Made by a program: the position numbers and the translations under genes
The notes under the pieces: generated by a model
Seen by the model: only the letters and a program-made list of their open reading frames with translations
Databases searched by the model: none
Told to the model about the DNA's origin: nothing
DNA from: Glycomyces terrestris
GTDB lineage: Bacteria > Actinomycetota > Actinomycetes > Mycobacteriales > Micromonosporaceae
Length of the DNA stretch: 64,000 nt
NCBI RefSeq assembly: GCF_003933745.1
Contig: NZ_RSEB01000001.1
Coordinates: 496,001 to 560,000 of the forward strand
Reading direction: 5' to 3'
In this document: positions 35,419 through 44,321 of the stretch, one piece after another
Layout of the letters: every line of letters begins with the position of its first letter
Numbering within the stretch: position 1 is the first letter of the stretch

Positions 35419-36477
35419 CTACGCGTCCCCGCGGAAGAGCCCCTCGGCGCTCGGCGGGCGCAGGCCCAGGTGGTGCCAGGCGGCGTCGGTGGCGACGCGG
35501 CCGCGGGGGGTGCGGGCGACGAGGCCGGCGCGCACGAGGAAGGGCTCGCAGACCTCCTCGACGGTGTCGGGCTGCTCGCCGACGGCGACGGCGAGGGTCT
35601 TGGGCCCGACGGGGCCGCCGTTGAAGGTCTTGACGAGGGCGGCGAGGACGGCGCGGTCGAGGCGGTCGAGGCCGAGGGAGTCGACGTCGTAGAGGCGCAG
35701 GGCCTCGACGGCGACGGCCTCGGTGATGGTGCCTCCGGCGCGGACCTGCGCGAAGTCGCGGACGCGGCGCAGGAGGCGGTTGGCGATGCGGGGCGTGCCG
35801 CGGGAGCGGCCGGCGATCTGGGCGGCGCCCTCGGGGGTGATGCCGACGTCGAGGATGGCGGCGGAGCGGTTGACGATGGCCTCCAGCTCGCCCTCGGTGT
35901 AGAACTCGAGTTGGCCGAGGAAGCCGAAGCGGTCGCGCAGGGGCCCGGTGAGCAGGCCGGCGCGGGTGGTGGCGCCGACGAGGGTGAACGGCTCGAGTTC
36001 GAGCGGGATGGCGGTGGCGCCGGGGCCCTTGCCGACGACGACGTCGACGCGGTAGTCCTCCATGGCGGTGTAGAGGAGCTCCTCGGCGGGGCGGGCCATG
36101 CGGTGGATCTCGTCGATGAAGAGGACTTCGCGCGGTTCGAGGCTGGTGAGGATGGCGGCGAGGTCGCCGGAGCGCTCGAGGGCGGGGCCGGAGGTCTGGC
36201 GCAGGCTCACGCCGAGCTCGGCGGCGATGATCATGGAGAGGGTGGTCTTGCCGAGGCCGGGCGGGCCCGACAGGAGGATGTGGTCGGGCGGGGTGCCGCG
36301 GTGGCGGGCGCCTTCGAGGATGAGGCCGATCTGCTCGCGGACGCGGCCCTGGCCGATGATCTCGTCGAGCTTGCCGGGGCGGATGCCGGCCTCGGCCTTG
36401 CGTTCGAGCTCGGTGGCCTCGGCGGCGGTGAGGGCCCGGTCCCACTCCTCCGCGGTGTACTCGATGTCGTCGTCCAT
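35419..36477 (-). CDS. ruvB: Holliday junction branch-migration ATPase RuvB
   Basis: This 352-residue AAA+ motor drives branch migration with RuvA. The Walker A motif is [13 protein letters not shown] (about 68-80), Walker B is [10 protein letters not shown] (about 119-128), the sensor region is [20 protein letters not shown] (about 166-185) and the C-terminus is a winged-helix DNA-binding domain. It is the last gene of ruvC-ruvA-ruvB and begins three bases after the ruvA stop. Confidence 0.96.
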   Translation of the reverse strand: MDDDIEYTAEEWDRALTAAEATELERKAEAGIRPGKLDEIIGQGRVREQIGLILEGARHRGTPPDHILLSGPPGLGKTTLSMIIAAELGVSLRQTSGPALERSGDLAAILTSLEPREVLFIDEIHRMARPAEELLYTAMEDYRVDVVVGKGPGATAIPLELEPFTLVGATTRAGLLTGPLRDRFGFLGQLEFYTEGELEAIVNRSAAILDVGITPEGAAQIAGRSRGTPRIANRLLRRVRDFAQVRAGGTITEAVAVEALRLYDVDSLGLDRLDRAVLAALVKTFNGGPVGPKTLAVAVGEQPDTVEEVCEPFLVRAGLVARTPRGRVATDAAWHHLGLRPPSAEGLFRGDA

Positions 36478-36480
36478 GCG

Positions 36481-37080
36481 CTACCGCTTCCCGAGGAGTC
36501 GGATGGCCTGCTTGAGGAGGGTGGGCACGTCCTGGCCGTCGGCGCCTTCGGCGTCGAGCTTCTCGATGGCGGTCTCGGCCTCCTTCGCGGTCCAGCCGAG
36601 GGCCTGGAGGCCCTGGCTGACCTGGGTGCGCCAGCCGCCGGGGCGGCCGCCGGCCTGCTTGGGGACGCCGTGGAGGTCGACGGGGCCGATCTTGTCGGCG
36701 AGGTCGAGCACGATGCGCTCGGCGCTCTTCTTGCCGACGCCGGGGATGCGCGAGAGCGTGGTGGTGTCGGCGGTGGCGATCGCGTGGCGGATGACGTCGG
36801 GGCGCAGGGCCTCGATGGCGTCGCGGGCGATGCGCGGACCGATCTTTTGGGCGCCCTGGAGCAGTTCGAACAGGTCGCGCTCCTCGGCGGTGTTGAAGCC
36901 GTGCAGGGTGATCGAGTCCTCGCGGACGATGGTGGAGATCGCCAGGACCGCTTCGGAGCCGACCTTGAGGTTGGCGAGGGTGTGGGCGCCGGCGTGGACG
37001 GCGTAGCCGACGCCGTTGACGTTGACCACGGCGTACGCTTCGCCGACGGCGGCGACGGTTCCGGTGAGCTGGGCGATCAT
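36481..37080 (-). CDS. ruvA: Holliday junction DNA-binding protein RuvA
   Basis: This 199-residue protein binds four-way junctions. The N-terminal OB fold starts MIAQLTGTVAAVGEAYAVVN, the helix-hairpin-helix domain contains LSRIPGVGKKSAERIVLDL (about 106-124), and domain III (about 150-199) contacts RuvB. The ATG overlaps the ruvC stop by four bases (ATGA). A longer open frame to 37260 is only the shadow of ruvC. Confidence 0.96.
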   Translation of the reverse strand: MIAQLTGTVAAVGEAYAVVNVNGVGYAVHAGAHTLANLKVGSEAVLAISTIVREDSITLHGFNTAEERDLFELLQGAQKIGPRIARDAIEALRPDVIRHAIATADTTTLSRIPGVGKKSAERIVLDLADKIGPVDLHGVPKQAGGRPGGWRTQVSQGLQALGWTAKEAETAIEKLDAEGADGQDVPTLLKQAIRLLGKR

Positions 37081-37595
37081 CGGATGCGCTCCTTCGCTGC
37101 GGCCTGTGCGATGCGGGCTTGGACGCCGCCCCTCCACAAGTGGCAGACGGCGATGGCGAGCGCGTCGGCCGCGTCGGCGGGCTTGGGGGGCTCGGTGAGG
37201 CGGAGGATGCGCGTGATCATGGTGGTGACCTGGCGCTTGTCGGCGGTGCCGTTGCCGCACACGGCGTTCTTGACCTCGGAGGGCGTGTACGTGGCGGAGG
37301 GCAGGCCGCTCCGGGCGGCGGCGAGGAGCGCGATGCCGGAGGCCTGGGCGGTGCCGATGACGCTGGCGACGTTGTGCTGGCTGAAGACGCGTTCGACGGC
37401 GACGGCCTCGGGGCGGTGGGCGTCGATGAGGGCGCGGAGCCCTTCGTCGAGGGCGAGGAGCCGGTCGGCAAGGCCCGCTTCGGGATCGGTGCGCACGACG
37501 TCGACGGCGACCATGGTGCCGGGCGCGCCGGGGCGCCCTTCGACGACCCCGACGCCGCAGCGGGTCAGGCCCGGGTCGATCCCCATGACGCGCAC
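37077..37595 (-). CDS. ruvC: Holliday junction resolvase RuvC
   Basis: This 172-residue endonuclease cuts Holliday junctions. The first catalytic aspartate is in MGIDPGLTRCGVGVV, the catalytic glutamate in AVERVFSQHN (about 66-75), and the final acidic pair lies in the DAADALAIAVCHL region near the C-terminus. GTG 37595 follows GGAGGA; an internal ATG three codons later is also possible. It is the first gene of ruvCAB. I see no LexA-type box (GAAC-N4-GTTC) in the 285 bases upstream. Confidence 0.95.
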   Translation of the reverse strand: MRVMGIDPGLTRCGVGVVEGRPGAPGTMVAVDVVRTDPEAGLADRLLALDEGLRALIDAHRPEAVAVERVFSQHNVASVIGTAQASGIALLAAARSGLPSATYTPSEVKNAVCGNGTADKRQVTTMITRILRLTEPPKPADAADALAIAVCHLWRGGVQARIAQAAAKERIR

Positions 37596-37739
37596 GCGCT
37601 CCTCCAGTCGCTCGGTTCGCGTCAGCTTATCCGGCCGGTCCGACGTTCGGTCCGCAAGCGCCGCCGCCGGTGCGTTCGAACGCGGCCGGCGACCGACCGG
37701 ACGTGGTCGGGAATCGGACTGGTGGCCTTGCCCATAAAC

Positions 37740-37759
37740 CACTTGCCGGTCGGCAAGTG
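37740..37759. promoter_or_regulatory. Operator-like 20-bp palindrome before the exporter gene
   Basis: CACTTGCCG-GT-CGGCAAGTG has perfect 9-bp arms and lies about 120 bases before the exporter start. The form (ACTTnCCG...CGGnAAGT) is typical of TetR-family operators. No TetR gene lies in the window. A related but imperfect site lies at 59811-59828. Confidence 0.6.
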
Positions 37760-37879
37760 ACGTGATTTCGTTGGAGTCGGCCGATCGCACCGCACGCGCT
37801 CCCCATCGGCGCAATGAGGCGACCTGCGGGCGCGGCCCCGCCCTGCACTCCGCTCGCGAACCACTGCTTGGGAACAACT

Positions 37880-39130
37880 GTGTCTGCTGCCGCCTTTATG
37901 CCGCCCGTCGCCGCCGACGGCCACTCACGACGCTTCATAGCCACGATGGTGTTCGTCCTCGGCGCGCTCTCCGCGACCGCGCCGATCGCGATCGACCTCT
38001 ACCTCCCCGCGTTCCCGGCGATGGCCGACGCCTTCGGCACGCCGGAGAGCCGCATCCAGCTCACGCTCACGTCGATGATGATCGGCATGGGCCTGGGCCA
38101 GGCGGTCGTCGGGCCGCTCTCGGACCGCTACGGCCGCCGCAAGCCGCTGCTCATCGGCATGTCGGTCTTCACGGTCGCCTCGCTGCTCTGCGCGGTGGCG
38201 ACCAGCGCCGACCTGCTCATCGGCCTGCGCTTCCTCCAGGGCCTGTCCGGCGCGGCCGGCGTGGTCGTGGCCCGCGCGGTCATCCGGGACCACTTCGCCG
38301 GGGACGACATGACCCGGTTCACGGCCAAGATGATGTTCGTCACGATGCTCGCGCCGATGCTCGGCCCGGTCGTCGGCGCCCAGCTGATCCGCTTCGGGCC
38401 GTGGCAGACCGTGTTCGTGTTCATGGCGGTCCTGTCGGCGCTGTCGACGTTCCTGGTGTGGCGCTTCCTGCCGGAGAGCCTGCCGGCGGAGGACCGCCGC
38501 ACGATGACGGCCCGCGAGTTCGGCGCCGCGGTGGCGACGCTGGTGCGCGACGCGCACTTCATCGCGCCCACGATCGCGGTCCTGATGAACTTCTCGATGC
38601 TGTTCACGTACGTCTCGACGTTCAGCTTCATCTCACAGGAGGAGCTCGGAGCCTCCCCCGGGTTCTTCTCGCTGCTGTTCGCGATCGGCACGCTCGCGCT
38701 GCTGGCCGGGAACCAGGCGAACATGATGGCGATCGACCGCAGCCGGTCGAGCAGCCGCATGGTCGTCGGCATGGCCGTCTCGCTGGCGGGCGTCGCCTGG
38801 ATCGCCGCGACGCAGCTGTTCGACGTGGTGAACCTGTGGACGGTCCCGATCGGCATCGCGGTCATGATGTTCGGCTGCGGCGTGGTGTTCCCGAACGCGG
38901 GCGCCGCGGCGATGTCCTCGCAGCCGCCGCAGATCGCGGGCACGGCCTCGGCGTTCATGGGCGCGACCCAGATGGCCGCGGGCGGCGTCATGCCGGCGCT
39001 GGCGACGATCGGCGGCGTGACGCTCGCGAACATGACGCTCGGCGTGGGCGTGTACGCGGTCGCGACGGCGGCCGCGGTCGCGTGGACGATCGCGGTGTAC
39101 CGCCGCGACCCGGTCCCCGGGATCGCCTAG
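37880..39130 (+). CDS. Bcr/CflA-type MFS drug exporter
   Basis: This protein of about 416 residues is a 12-helix major-facilitator proton antiporter of the drug-resistance (DHA1, Bcr/CflA) group. The group signature APIAIDLYLPAFPAMADAFG is near the start. The loop 2-3 motif GPLSDRYGRRKPLLIGMSVF (about 82-101) and RFLQGLSGAAGVVVARAVIRD follow. The start is uncertain: GTG 37880 has a weak GGGA upstream, ATG 37898 has none. A TetR-operator-like palindrome upstream suggests induction by a small molecule. The transported compound is unknown. Confidence 0.88.
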   Translation: MSAAAFMPPVAADGHSRRFIATMVFVLGALSATAPIAIDLYLPAFPAMADAFGTPESRIQLTLTSMMIGMGLGQAVVGPLSDRYGRRKPLLIGMSVFTVASLLCAVATSADLLIGLRFLQGLSGAAGVVVARAVIRDHFAGDDMTRFTAKMMFVTMLAPMLGPVVGAQLIRFGPWQTVFVFMAVLSALSTFLVWRFLPESLPAEDRRTMTAREFGAAVATLVRDAHFIAPTIAVLMNFSMLFTYVSTFSFISQEELGASPGFFSLLFAIGTLALLAGNQANMMAIDRSRSSSRMVVGMAVSLAGVAWIAATQLFDVVNLWTVPIGIAVMMFGCGVVFPNAGAAAMSSQPPQIAGTASAFMGATQMAAGGVMPALATIGGVTLANMTLGVGVYAVATAAAVAWTIAVYRRDPVPGIA

Positions 39131-39142
39131 GAGGCATGCGAC

Positions 39143-39173
39143 AGGGGCCCGGAGCGAGTCGCTCCGGGCCCCT
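39143..39173. terminator. Bidirectional terminator between the exporter gene and yebC
   Basis: A 14-bp stem (39143-39156 with 39160-39173) with a three-base loop lies between two converging stops. Confidence 0.8.
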
Positions 39174-39184
39174 TCACGTTTCGT

Positions 39185-39946
39185 CTACTCCTCGTCGAGC
39201 TTCGCGAGCACCGAGTCCGGAATGTCGGCGTTGGTCCACACGTTCTGGACCTCGTCGGAGTCTTCGAGGGCGTCGACCACGCGCATGACTTTGCGTGCTC
39301 CTTCGACGTCGACCTCGATCTGCACCGACGGCTGGAAGCCGGCCTCGGCGGAGTCGTAGTCGATCCCGGCCTCCTGGAGGGCGGTGCGGACCGCGACCAG
39401 GTCGGTCGGCTCGCACAGGACCTCGAAGCCGTCCTCGCCCAGGGCGTTGACCTCTTCGGCGCCGGCGTCCAGGACCGCCATGAGCAGGTCGTCCTCGGTC
39501 AGGCCGTCAGCGGCCGGGACCATGATGACGCCCTTGCGGGAGAACATGTAGGCGACCGAGCCGGCCTCGCCCAGGGAGCCGCCGTTGCGCGTCAGCGCCA
39601 CGCGGACCTCGGCCGCGGCGCGGTTGCGGTTGTCGGTGAGGCACTCGATGAGGACCGCGACGCCGCCCGGCGCGTAGCCCTCGTACATGAGGGTCTCGTA
39701 GTCGACGCCGCCGCCGTCGAGGCCGCCGCCGCGCTTGACGGCGCGGTCGATGTTGTCGTTGGGGACCGAGCTCTTCTTGGCCTTCTGGATCGCGTCGTAG
39801 AGCGTGGGGTTGCCCGCGGGGTCAGGACCGCCGGTACGCGCCGCGACCTCGATGTTCTTGATCAGCTTCGCGAAGATCTTGCCCCGCTTGGCGTCGATCG
39901 CGGCCTTCTTGTGCTTGGTCGTCGCCCACTTGGAGTGACCACTCAT
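39185..39946 (-). CDS. yebC: YebC/PmpR-family protein (translation or transcription factor)
   Basis: This 253-residue protein starts with the family signature [20 protein letters not shown] and continues [21 protein letters not shown] second hallmark is the [20 protein letters not shown] segment (about 91-110). YebC2-type proteins rescue ribosomes stalled at proline stretches, while PmpR-type members bind DNA; the sequence alone does not decide. The ATG follows GAGGAACG. It follows pdxT on the same strand at a distance of about 40 bases, the standard actinobacterial order. Confidence 0.95.
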   Translation of the reverse strand: MSGHSKWATTKHKKAAIDAKRGKIFAKLIKNIEVAARTGGPDPAGNPTLYDAIQKAKKSSVPNDNIDRAVKRGGGLDGGGVDYETLMYEGYAPGGVAVLIECLTDNRNRAAAEVRVALTRNGGSLGEAGSVAYMFSRKGVIMVPAADGLTEDDLLMAVLDAGAEEVNALGEDGFEVLCEPTDLVAVRTALQEAGIDYDSAEAGFQPSVQIEVDVEGARKVMRVVDALEDSDEVQNVWTNADIPDSVLAKLDEE

Positions 39947-39986
39947 CCCGGCGTTCCTCGTTCCTCTTGCTCGTCCGGTCCGGCTC

Positions 39987-40601
39987 TCAGCCTCGGACCA
40001 TGTCCACGAAGTACTGGTGCACCCGCGCGTCGGGGGTCACCTCCGGGTGGAAGGAGGTGGCCAGGCAGGCGCCCGCACGTACCGCGACGATCCTACCGCC
40101 CGGTGCCCCGGCGCCCTCTGCGCCGCTGTCGACCCGGGCCAGCACTTCGACCCCGTCGCCGACCCGCTCGACCCACGGCGCGCGGATGAACACGGCCTTG
40201 AACGGGCCGCCGCCGACGCCTTCGATGCCGATCTCGGTCTCGAAGGAGTCCACCTGGCGTCCGAACGCGTTGCGGCGCACGGTCATGGGGATCGCGCCGA
40301 AGGAGCGCTGGTCGGGGCGGCCGTCGAGGACCTCCTCGGCGAGCATGATCATGCCCGCGCAGGAGCCGAACGCCGGCATGCCCTCGTCGAGGCGCTTCTT
40401 GACCGGGTCGAACAGGTCGAAGATGTCCAGGAGCTTGCTCATCGTGGTGGACTCCCCGCCGGGGATCACCAGGCCCTCGACCGCGTCGAGCTCGGCGGCG
40501 CGGCGCACCGGCGCGGCCTCGGCCCCCGCGGCCTCCAGGGCGCGCATGTGGTCCACCACGTCGCCCTGCAGGGCGAGCACGCCGATCCGGGGCACGGTCA
40601 T
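39987..40601 (-). CDS. pdxT: Pyridoxal 5'-phosphate synthase glutaminase subunit PdxT
   Basis: This 204-residue class I glutaminase supplies ammonia to PdxS for vitamin B6 synthesis. Visible motifs are [20 protein letters not shown] at the start, [14 protein letters not shown] (about 45-58), the nucleophile cysteine in [10 protein letters not shown] (about 77-86) and the His-Glu pair in [10 protein letters not shown] near the C-terminus. The ATG follows GGAG. It is separated from pdxS by four unrelated small genes, which is unusual. Confidence 0.95.
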   Translation of the reverse strand: MTVPRIGVLALQGDVVDHMRALEAAGAEAAPVRRAAELDAVEGLVIPGGESTTMSKLLDIFDLFDPVKKRLDEGMPAFGSCAGMIMLAEEVLDGRPDQRSFGAIPMTVRRNAFGRQVDSFETEIGIEGVGGGPFKAVFIRAPWVERVGDGVEVLARVDSGAEGAGAPGGRIVAVRAGACLATSFHPEVTPDARVHQYFVDMVRG

Positions 40602-40779
40602 GAGAGAACTCCAAAGGTAGGCGGCAGCGGGCGCCTCAAGGGTAGTCGCGTCCGGCGGGCGCGTCTGCCTGCGCGATTGCCACTGTGACCGAAACCGGCC
40701 TGATCACGGGGGATGGGTGACGATCCGTTAAAGTCACCGATCGAACATGACGCACCCCTTGACGCCCGGGAGTAAGCAA

Positions 40780-41190
40780 ATGGCCAAGACCTCGAAGCGC
40801 AACCCGATGCCCCGCTCGGTGCGCGCCGCGCGCAACACGATGTGGCTGGAGGCGGGCGTCGCCCTCGTCACCGGCGGCCTGATCGTGCTGCTCCACCGCA
40901 CCGCGCAGGACTTCGTGCCGCCCGCCGCCGAGCACGACGTCTACCGCGGCGCGGCCGGCCTCGGGGCCCTCGCGGTGTTCCTGCTGCTCTCGACCCTGCT
41001 CATGCGCTTCCAGTGGCGGATCCTGTGGCTGCTCAACCTGCTCGTCCAGACCGCCGCCCTCGTCGGCCTCGGCTGGCTGCTGTTCACCGGCGGCCTGTAC
41101 TGGGCGCTGTGCATCGGCCTGGCGATCATCCCGATTACGATTCTGGGAACGCTTACCGAGCGCTTCGCCCGCCGCTGGTTCAACCACTAG
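40780..41190 (+). CDS. Small polytopic membrane protein
   Basis: This 136-residue protein has a basic start (AKTSKRNPMPRSVRAARN) and about four membrane helices between residues 22 and 128, ending in a basic ERFARRWFNH tail. I do not recognise a family. I use ATG 40780, which follows GGGAG; an ATG at 40747 has no ribosome site. It is followed after 34 bases by another membrane-protein gene, so the two probably form an operon lying between pdxT and pdxS. Confidence 0.75.
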   Translation: MAKTSKRNPMPRSVRAARNTMWLEAGVALVTGGLIVLLHRTAQDFVPPAAEHDVYRGAAGLGALAVFLLLSTLLMRFQWRILWLLNLLVQTAALVGLGWLLFTGGLYWALCIGLAIIPITILGTLTERFARRWFNH

Positions 41191-41224
41191 GGCGGCGACC
41201 GATCCCCGTCTGAGAGGCACGCAG

Positions 41225-41824
41225 ATGCTCCCCCAACCGAACTTCGGCCGCGACCGCGATCCAGGCAAGGGCGCGCCCGAGCCAGAGGGGGACGACCCGA
41301 ACGCCAAGCCCAAGAAGGTCCTGCGCCTCCAGATCGCCCTGTGGATCCAGGTCGTCAGCGCCGTCGTCGCCGGGAACATCCTCGCGTTCTACGCGTTCTC
41401 GCTGCGCTCGGCCACCGTCGAGGAGCTCACCGGCATCTACGAAGACGCCGAGATCGACGACCCGGCCGGCACCGCCCAGCAGGCCCACGACCTCTACCAG
41501 AGCACGAACTTCCTGGTCTCGAACCTCGCCATCGCCGGCTTCGCGCTCGTCGCCGCGATCATCGCCGCCATGTGCGCGATCCGGTTCAAGACCCGCCAGA
41601 AGGCCGTGCGCTGGTGGGCCGTGGGCGCCACCGCGGTCCTGTTCATCGTCGGCATGTTCATGTCGACCGTCTTCGGCCTGTACGTCGGCCCGTGGGTGTT
41701 CGCCTCGGTGCTGGCGCTGTGGTGGCTGTTCTCCTCCGACGTGCGCTGGTGGATGGACGGCGGCCCGGCCCCGGCCGCCGCAAGAGAGCCGCGGAAGACC
41801 GAGGGCGCGAAGGACGAGGACTAG
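41225..41824 (+). CDS. Four-helix membrane protein of unknown function
   Basis: This 199-residue protein has a proline-rich cytoplasmic start, a first helix at about 38-60, an extracytoplasmic loop of about 35 residues, and three further helices (about 92-115, 123-142 and 147-167). It ends in a charged tail. No family is recognised. The ATG follows GAGAGG. Its stop overlaps the stop of the convergent gene within CTAG (41821-41824). Confidence 0.75.
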   Translation: MLPQPNFGRDRDPGKGAPEPEGDDPNAKPKKVLRLQIALWIQVVSAVVAGNILAFYAFSLRSATVEELTGIYEDAEIDDPAGTAQQAHDLYQSTNFLVSNLAIAGFALVAAIIAAMCAIRFKTRQKAVRWWAVGATAVLFIVGMFMSTVFGLYVGPWVFASVLALWWLFSSDVRWWMDGGPAPAAAREPRKTEGAKDED

Positions 41825-42120
41825 TCGCTGCCGTCGTCGGCGCCGCCGTGCGTCGCGATGTAGTCGATGAAGGCCGCCCGCGCGAGCGGCTCCGAGGCAC
41901 CCCAGTCCCCCTTGGTGGCCTCCCGCCAGATCCCGACCAGGTCGTCGATGGCGACGCCGATCTCGGCGACGTCGGGGTCGAGGTCCTCGGCTTCGAGGGC
42001 GGTCGGGGTGTGCCGGAACAGGTCGATGAAGAACCGCCAGTCGCGGCGGTCGCGCGCGAGCGCGAAGGCGCGCTTCTGGAGCTCGGGAGTCGAGTACTGG
42101 TCCAGTTCGGTTGCGTTCAT
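41821..42120 (-). CDS. Small acidic cytoplasmic protein of unknown function
   Basis: This 99-residue acidic protein (MNATELDQYSTPELQKRAFA at its start) has no membrane segment or signal. It contains RDRRDWRFFIDLFRHTP (about 23-39) and looks helical. I do not recognise it. It has no ribosome binding site, and TAGTCT lies exactly six bases upstream of the ATG, so it is probably leaderless. It is divergent from the secreted inhibitor gene, with 60 bases between the starts. Confidence 0.7.
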   Translation of the reverse strand: MNATELDQYSTPELQKRAFALARDRRDWRFFIDLFRHTPTALEAEDLDPDVAEIGVAIDDLVGIWREATKGDWGASEPLARAAFIDYIATHGGADDGSD

Positions 42121-42126
42121 GGCCCA

Positions 42127-42132
42127 AGACTA
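42127..42132 (-). promoter_or_regulatory. -10 box (TAGTCT) of a leaderless transcript
   Basis: On the minus strand TAGTCT is followed by six bases and the ATG of the small acidic protein gene. Confidence 0.5.
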
Positions 42133-42168
42133 GGCGTGTCGGAGCCGGATCGGAGCCCGTCGGGTCCT

Positions 42169-42174
42169 TAGGAT
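42169..42174 (+). promoter_or_regulatory. -10 box (TAGGAT) of a leaderless transcript
   Basis: TAGGAT is followed by six bases and the ATG of the secreted inhibitor gene. The box and spacing are the same as before the sigma-factor gene at 19755. Confidence 0.55.
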
Positions 42175-42180
42175 CTGCCC

Positions 42181-42600
42181 ATGCGCAAACTCGCAGCAGC
42201 CGCCTTGGGCGCCGCCGCTCTCGCGGCGATGACTCCCGCTCCCGCCCATGCCGAACCGATCCCCGTCGACCCGGGCATCGGCAGCGGCGTCGGGGCCGGG
42301 TTCCTGTACCTGGAGGTCGACCGCGAGCAGGGTGCGACCGAACGCGCCGTCCTCGCGTGCCCGAGCGGGCAGGGCCACGCGCGCGGCGAGGAGGCCTGCA
42401 TCCAGCTGACCGCCGTCGACGGCGAGATCGGGGCCCTCGAGGCGGCCGACGGGATGTGCACCAAGGAGCACGACCCGGTGACCCTCAAGGGTTTCGGGAT
42501 CTGGGAGGGCCGGTTCGTGTACTACGAGGGCGACTTCGGCAACCACTGCGAGGGCACGCTCGCGACCGGCGGGACGCTCTTCGACATCGCCGCGGACTGA
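42181..42600 (+). CDS. Secreted subtilisin-inhibitor-like protein (SSI family)
   Basis: This 139-residue protein has a clean signal peptide cut after AHA (about residue 24). The mature part matches the Streptomyces subtilisin inhibitor family (MEROPS I16): a first disulfide loop CPSGQGHARGEEACIQL, close to the family signature C-x-P-x2-G-x-H-P-x4-A-C-x-L but one residue shorter and with Ala in place of Pro. The reactive-site loop is MCTKEHDPV and the final cysteine is in GNHCEG. By alignment the P1 residue is Lys, which predicts inhibition of trypsin-like rather than subtilisin-like proteases. Transcription appears leaderless. It may protect the cell from, or modulate, its own secreted proteases. 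Confidence 0.88.
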   Translation: MRKLAAAALGAAALAAMTPAPAHAEPIPVDPGIGSGVGAGFLYLEVDREQGATERAVLACPSGQGHARGEEACIQLTAVDGEIGALEAADGMCTKEHDPVTLKGFGIWEGRFVYYEGDFGNHCEGTLATGGTLFDIAAD

Positions 42601-42614
42601 CGCGGTAGGACACG

Positions 42615-42649
42615 GGAAGGGCCCGGGGCGTCGCGCCCCGGGCCCTTCC
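42615..42649. terminator. Bidirectional terminator between the inhibitor gene and pdxS
   Basis: A perfect 16-bp stem (42615-42630 with 42634-42649) with a TCG loop lies between two converging stops. Confidence 0.82.
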
Positions 42650-42658
42650 GCGTGCGTG

Positions 42659-43564
42659 CTACCAGCCGCGCTTGGCGAGCTTCTGCTCCTCGGGGAGCGT
42701 GTCGACGTTGATGCCGACCATGGCCTCGCCGAGGCCGCGGGAGACCTCGGCGATGATCTTCGGGTCGTCGTGGAAGGCCGTGGCCTTGACGATCGCGGCG
42801 GCGCGCTTGGCCGGGTCGCCGGACTTGAAGATGCCGGAGCCGACGAAGACGCCCTCGGCGCCCAGCTGCATCATCATGGCCGCGTCGGCGGGGGTGGCGA
42901 TGCCGCCCGCGGTGAAGAGCACGACCGGGAGCTTCCCGAGCTTCGCGACCTCGGCGACGAGCTCGTAGGGGGCGCGCAGCTCCTTGGCGGCCGCGTACAG
43001 CTCGGCCTCGTCGAGGGTGGTGAGGCGGCCGATGTCCTGGCGGATCTGGCGCATGTGGCGGGTCGCCTCGACGACGTTGCCGGTGCCGGCCTCGCCCTTG
43101 GAGCGGATCATGGCCGCGCCCTCGGCGATGCGGCGCAGGGCCTCGCCCAGGTTCGTCGCGCCGCACACGAACGGCACGTTGTACTTCCACTTGTCGATGT
43201 GGTTCGCCTCGTCGGCGGGGGTGAGGACCTCGGACTCGTCCACGTAGTCGACGCCGAGGGACTCCAGGACCTGGGCCTCGACGAAGTGGCCGATGCGGGC
43301 CTTGGCCATGACGGGGATCGAGACGGCCTCGATGATGCCGTCGATCATGTCGGGGTCGGACATGCGGGAGACCCCGCCCTCGGCGCGGATGTCCGCGGGC
43401 ACGCGCTCGAGCGCCATGACCGCGACGGCCCCGGCGTCCTCGGCGATCCTGGCCTGCTCGGGGGTGACGACGTCCATGATGACGCCGCCTTTCAGCATGT
43501 CGGCCATGCCGCGCTTGACGCGGGCGGTCCCGACCTCGGCCTCGGTCTTCTGGGTCTCTGACAC
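42659..43564 (-). CDS. pdxS: Pyridoxal 5'-phosphate synthase subunit PdxS
   Basis: This subunit of about 301 residues condenses ribose 5-phosphate, glyceraldehyde 3-phosphate and PdxT-derived ammonia to PLP. It is highly conserved: [20 protein letters not shown], the lysine in [20 protein letters not shown], and a C-terminal [23 protein letters not shown] 43564 follows GGAG with nine bases between; an ATG at 43579 would add five residues without a ribosome site. Its partner PdxT is encoded 2 kb downstream, beyond four unrelated small genes. Confidence 0.95.
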   Translation of the reverse strand: MSETQKTEAEVGTARVKRGMADMLKGGVIMDVVTPEQARIAEDAGAVAVMALERVPADIRAEGGVSRMSDPDMIDGIIEAVSIPVMAKARIGHFVEAQVLESLGVDYVDESEVLTPADEANHIDKWKYNVPFVCGATNLGEALRRIAEGAAMIRSKGEAGTGNVVEATRHMRQIRQDIGRLTTLDEAELYAAAKELRAPYELVAEVAKLGKLPVVLFTAGGIATPADAAMMMQLGAEGVFVGSGIFKSGDPAKRAAAIVKATAFHDDPKIIAEVSRGLGEAMVGINVDTLPEEQKLAKRGW

Positions 43565-43710
43565 GGTCACCGGCTCCATCTGGGTACTTCGGGCTACTCG
43601 GCGGGTTCGCGGCTCGCAAGCGTCGCCGAGGCGGGGTGCTGACCTGGCCGATTCTACGCCGCGACGGACCTCACAAGCCCGGTGATACAAACCGGCCGGC
43701 GGGTGAGCGA

Positions 43711-44199
43711 TCACTGCACGGGGTCGTCGATGTCCCAGTACTGCGGGCGCGGGAGCCGGTTGTGGAGGCGCAGCAGGACCGCGATGCGCAGCGACCGGGA
43801 GGCGACGGCGTCGCGCACGAAGTCGGTGTGGATCTGGCGGGCCAGGGCCACCCGGCGGTTCGCGGACTCGAGCTCGTCGGTCCAGACCGGATCGCGGGAC
43901 AGCTCCCGCAGGGCGTGCGTGAGGTCGTTCTCGGCGTACTCGCGCAGCTCGCGCTGGCGCCGCGTCGCGGCGGGGACGGCGACCACGGAGAGGGCGAGGG
44001 CCACGACCTCCTCGAAGCCGGGGTTGCCGACGAACTTGAGGACGGTCTCGGCGCGGTCGTCGAGCTTCGCGATGAGGGCGGTCTCGGCGGCGCGGGCGCG
44101 GCGGTGCAGGCGCTCGACCCGCGCGACCGTCCATGTCGCGTACGCGCCCACGACGGCCACGATCGCCACGAGCACGGCCAGCCACCACACGGTGATCAT
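43711..44199 (-). CDS. Conserved membrane-anchored protein at the end of the PIM operon
   Basis: This 162-residue protein has one N-terminal membrane helix (about 4-24, [20 protein letters not shown]). A cytoplasmic helical domain follows, with [18 protein letters not shown] (about 29-46) and [20 protein letters not shown] near the C-terminus. Homologues of unknown function occur at this place, after pimA, in several actinomycetes, and they look LemA-like in organisation. The start is ATG 44199; the longer open frame upstream is a shadow of pimA. It lies about 120 bases after pimA on the same strand. Confidence 0.75.
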   Translation of the reverse strand: MITVWWLAVLVAIVAVVGAYATWTVARVERLHRRARAAETALIAKLDDRAETVLKFVGNPGFEEVVALALSVVAVPAATRRQRELREYAENDLTHALRELSRDPVWTDELESANRRVALARQIHTDFVRDAVASRSLRIAVLLRLHNRLPRPQYWDIDDPVQ

Positions 44200-44321
44200 C
44201 GTACGGGCACGCGCGCGCCGCCGCTCTCCCGGCGGCGGGCGCTCGGCGCGCGTGCGGCCGCACGGAACTGCGCGGACCGCCGCCCTCAACACGGACCCGA
44301 AAGCCCAGTGAAGACGGACGC

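Noticed and set aside
37596-37879. LexA box controlling ruvCAB
   Set aside because: The palindrome GCGTTCGAACGC near 37669 lacks the GAAC-N4-GTTC arrangement of the actinobacterial SOS box, so SOS control is not supported.
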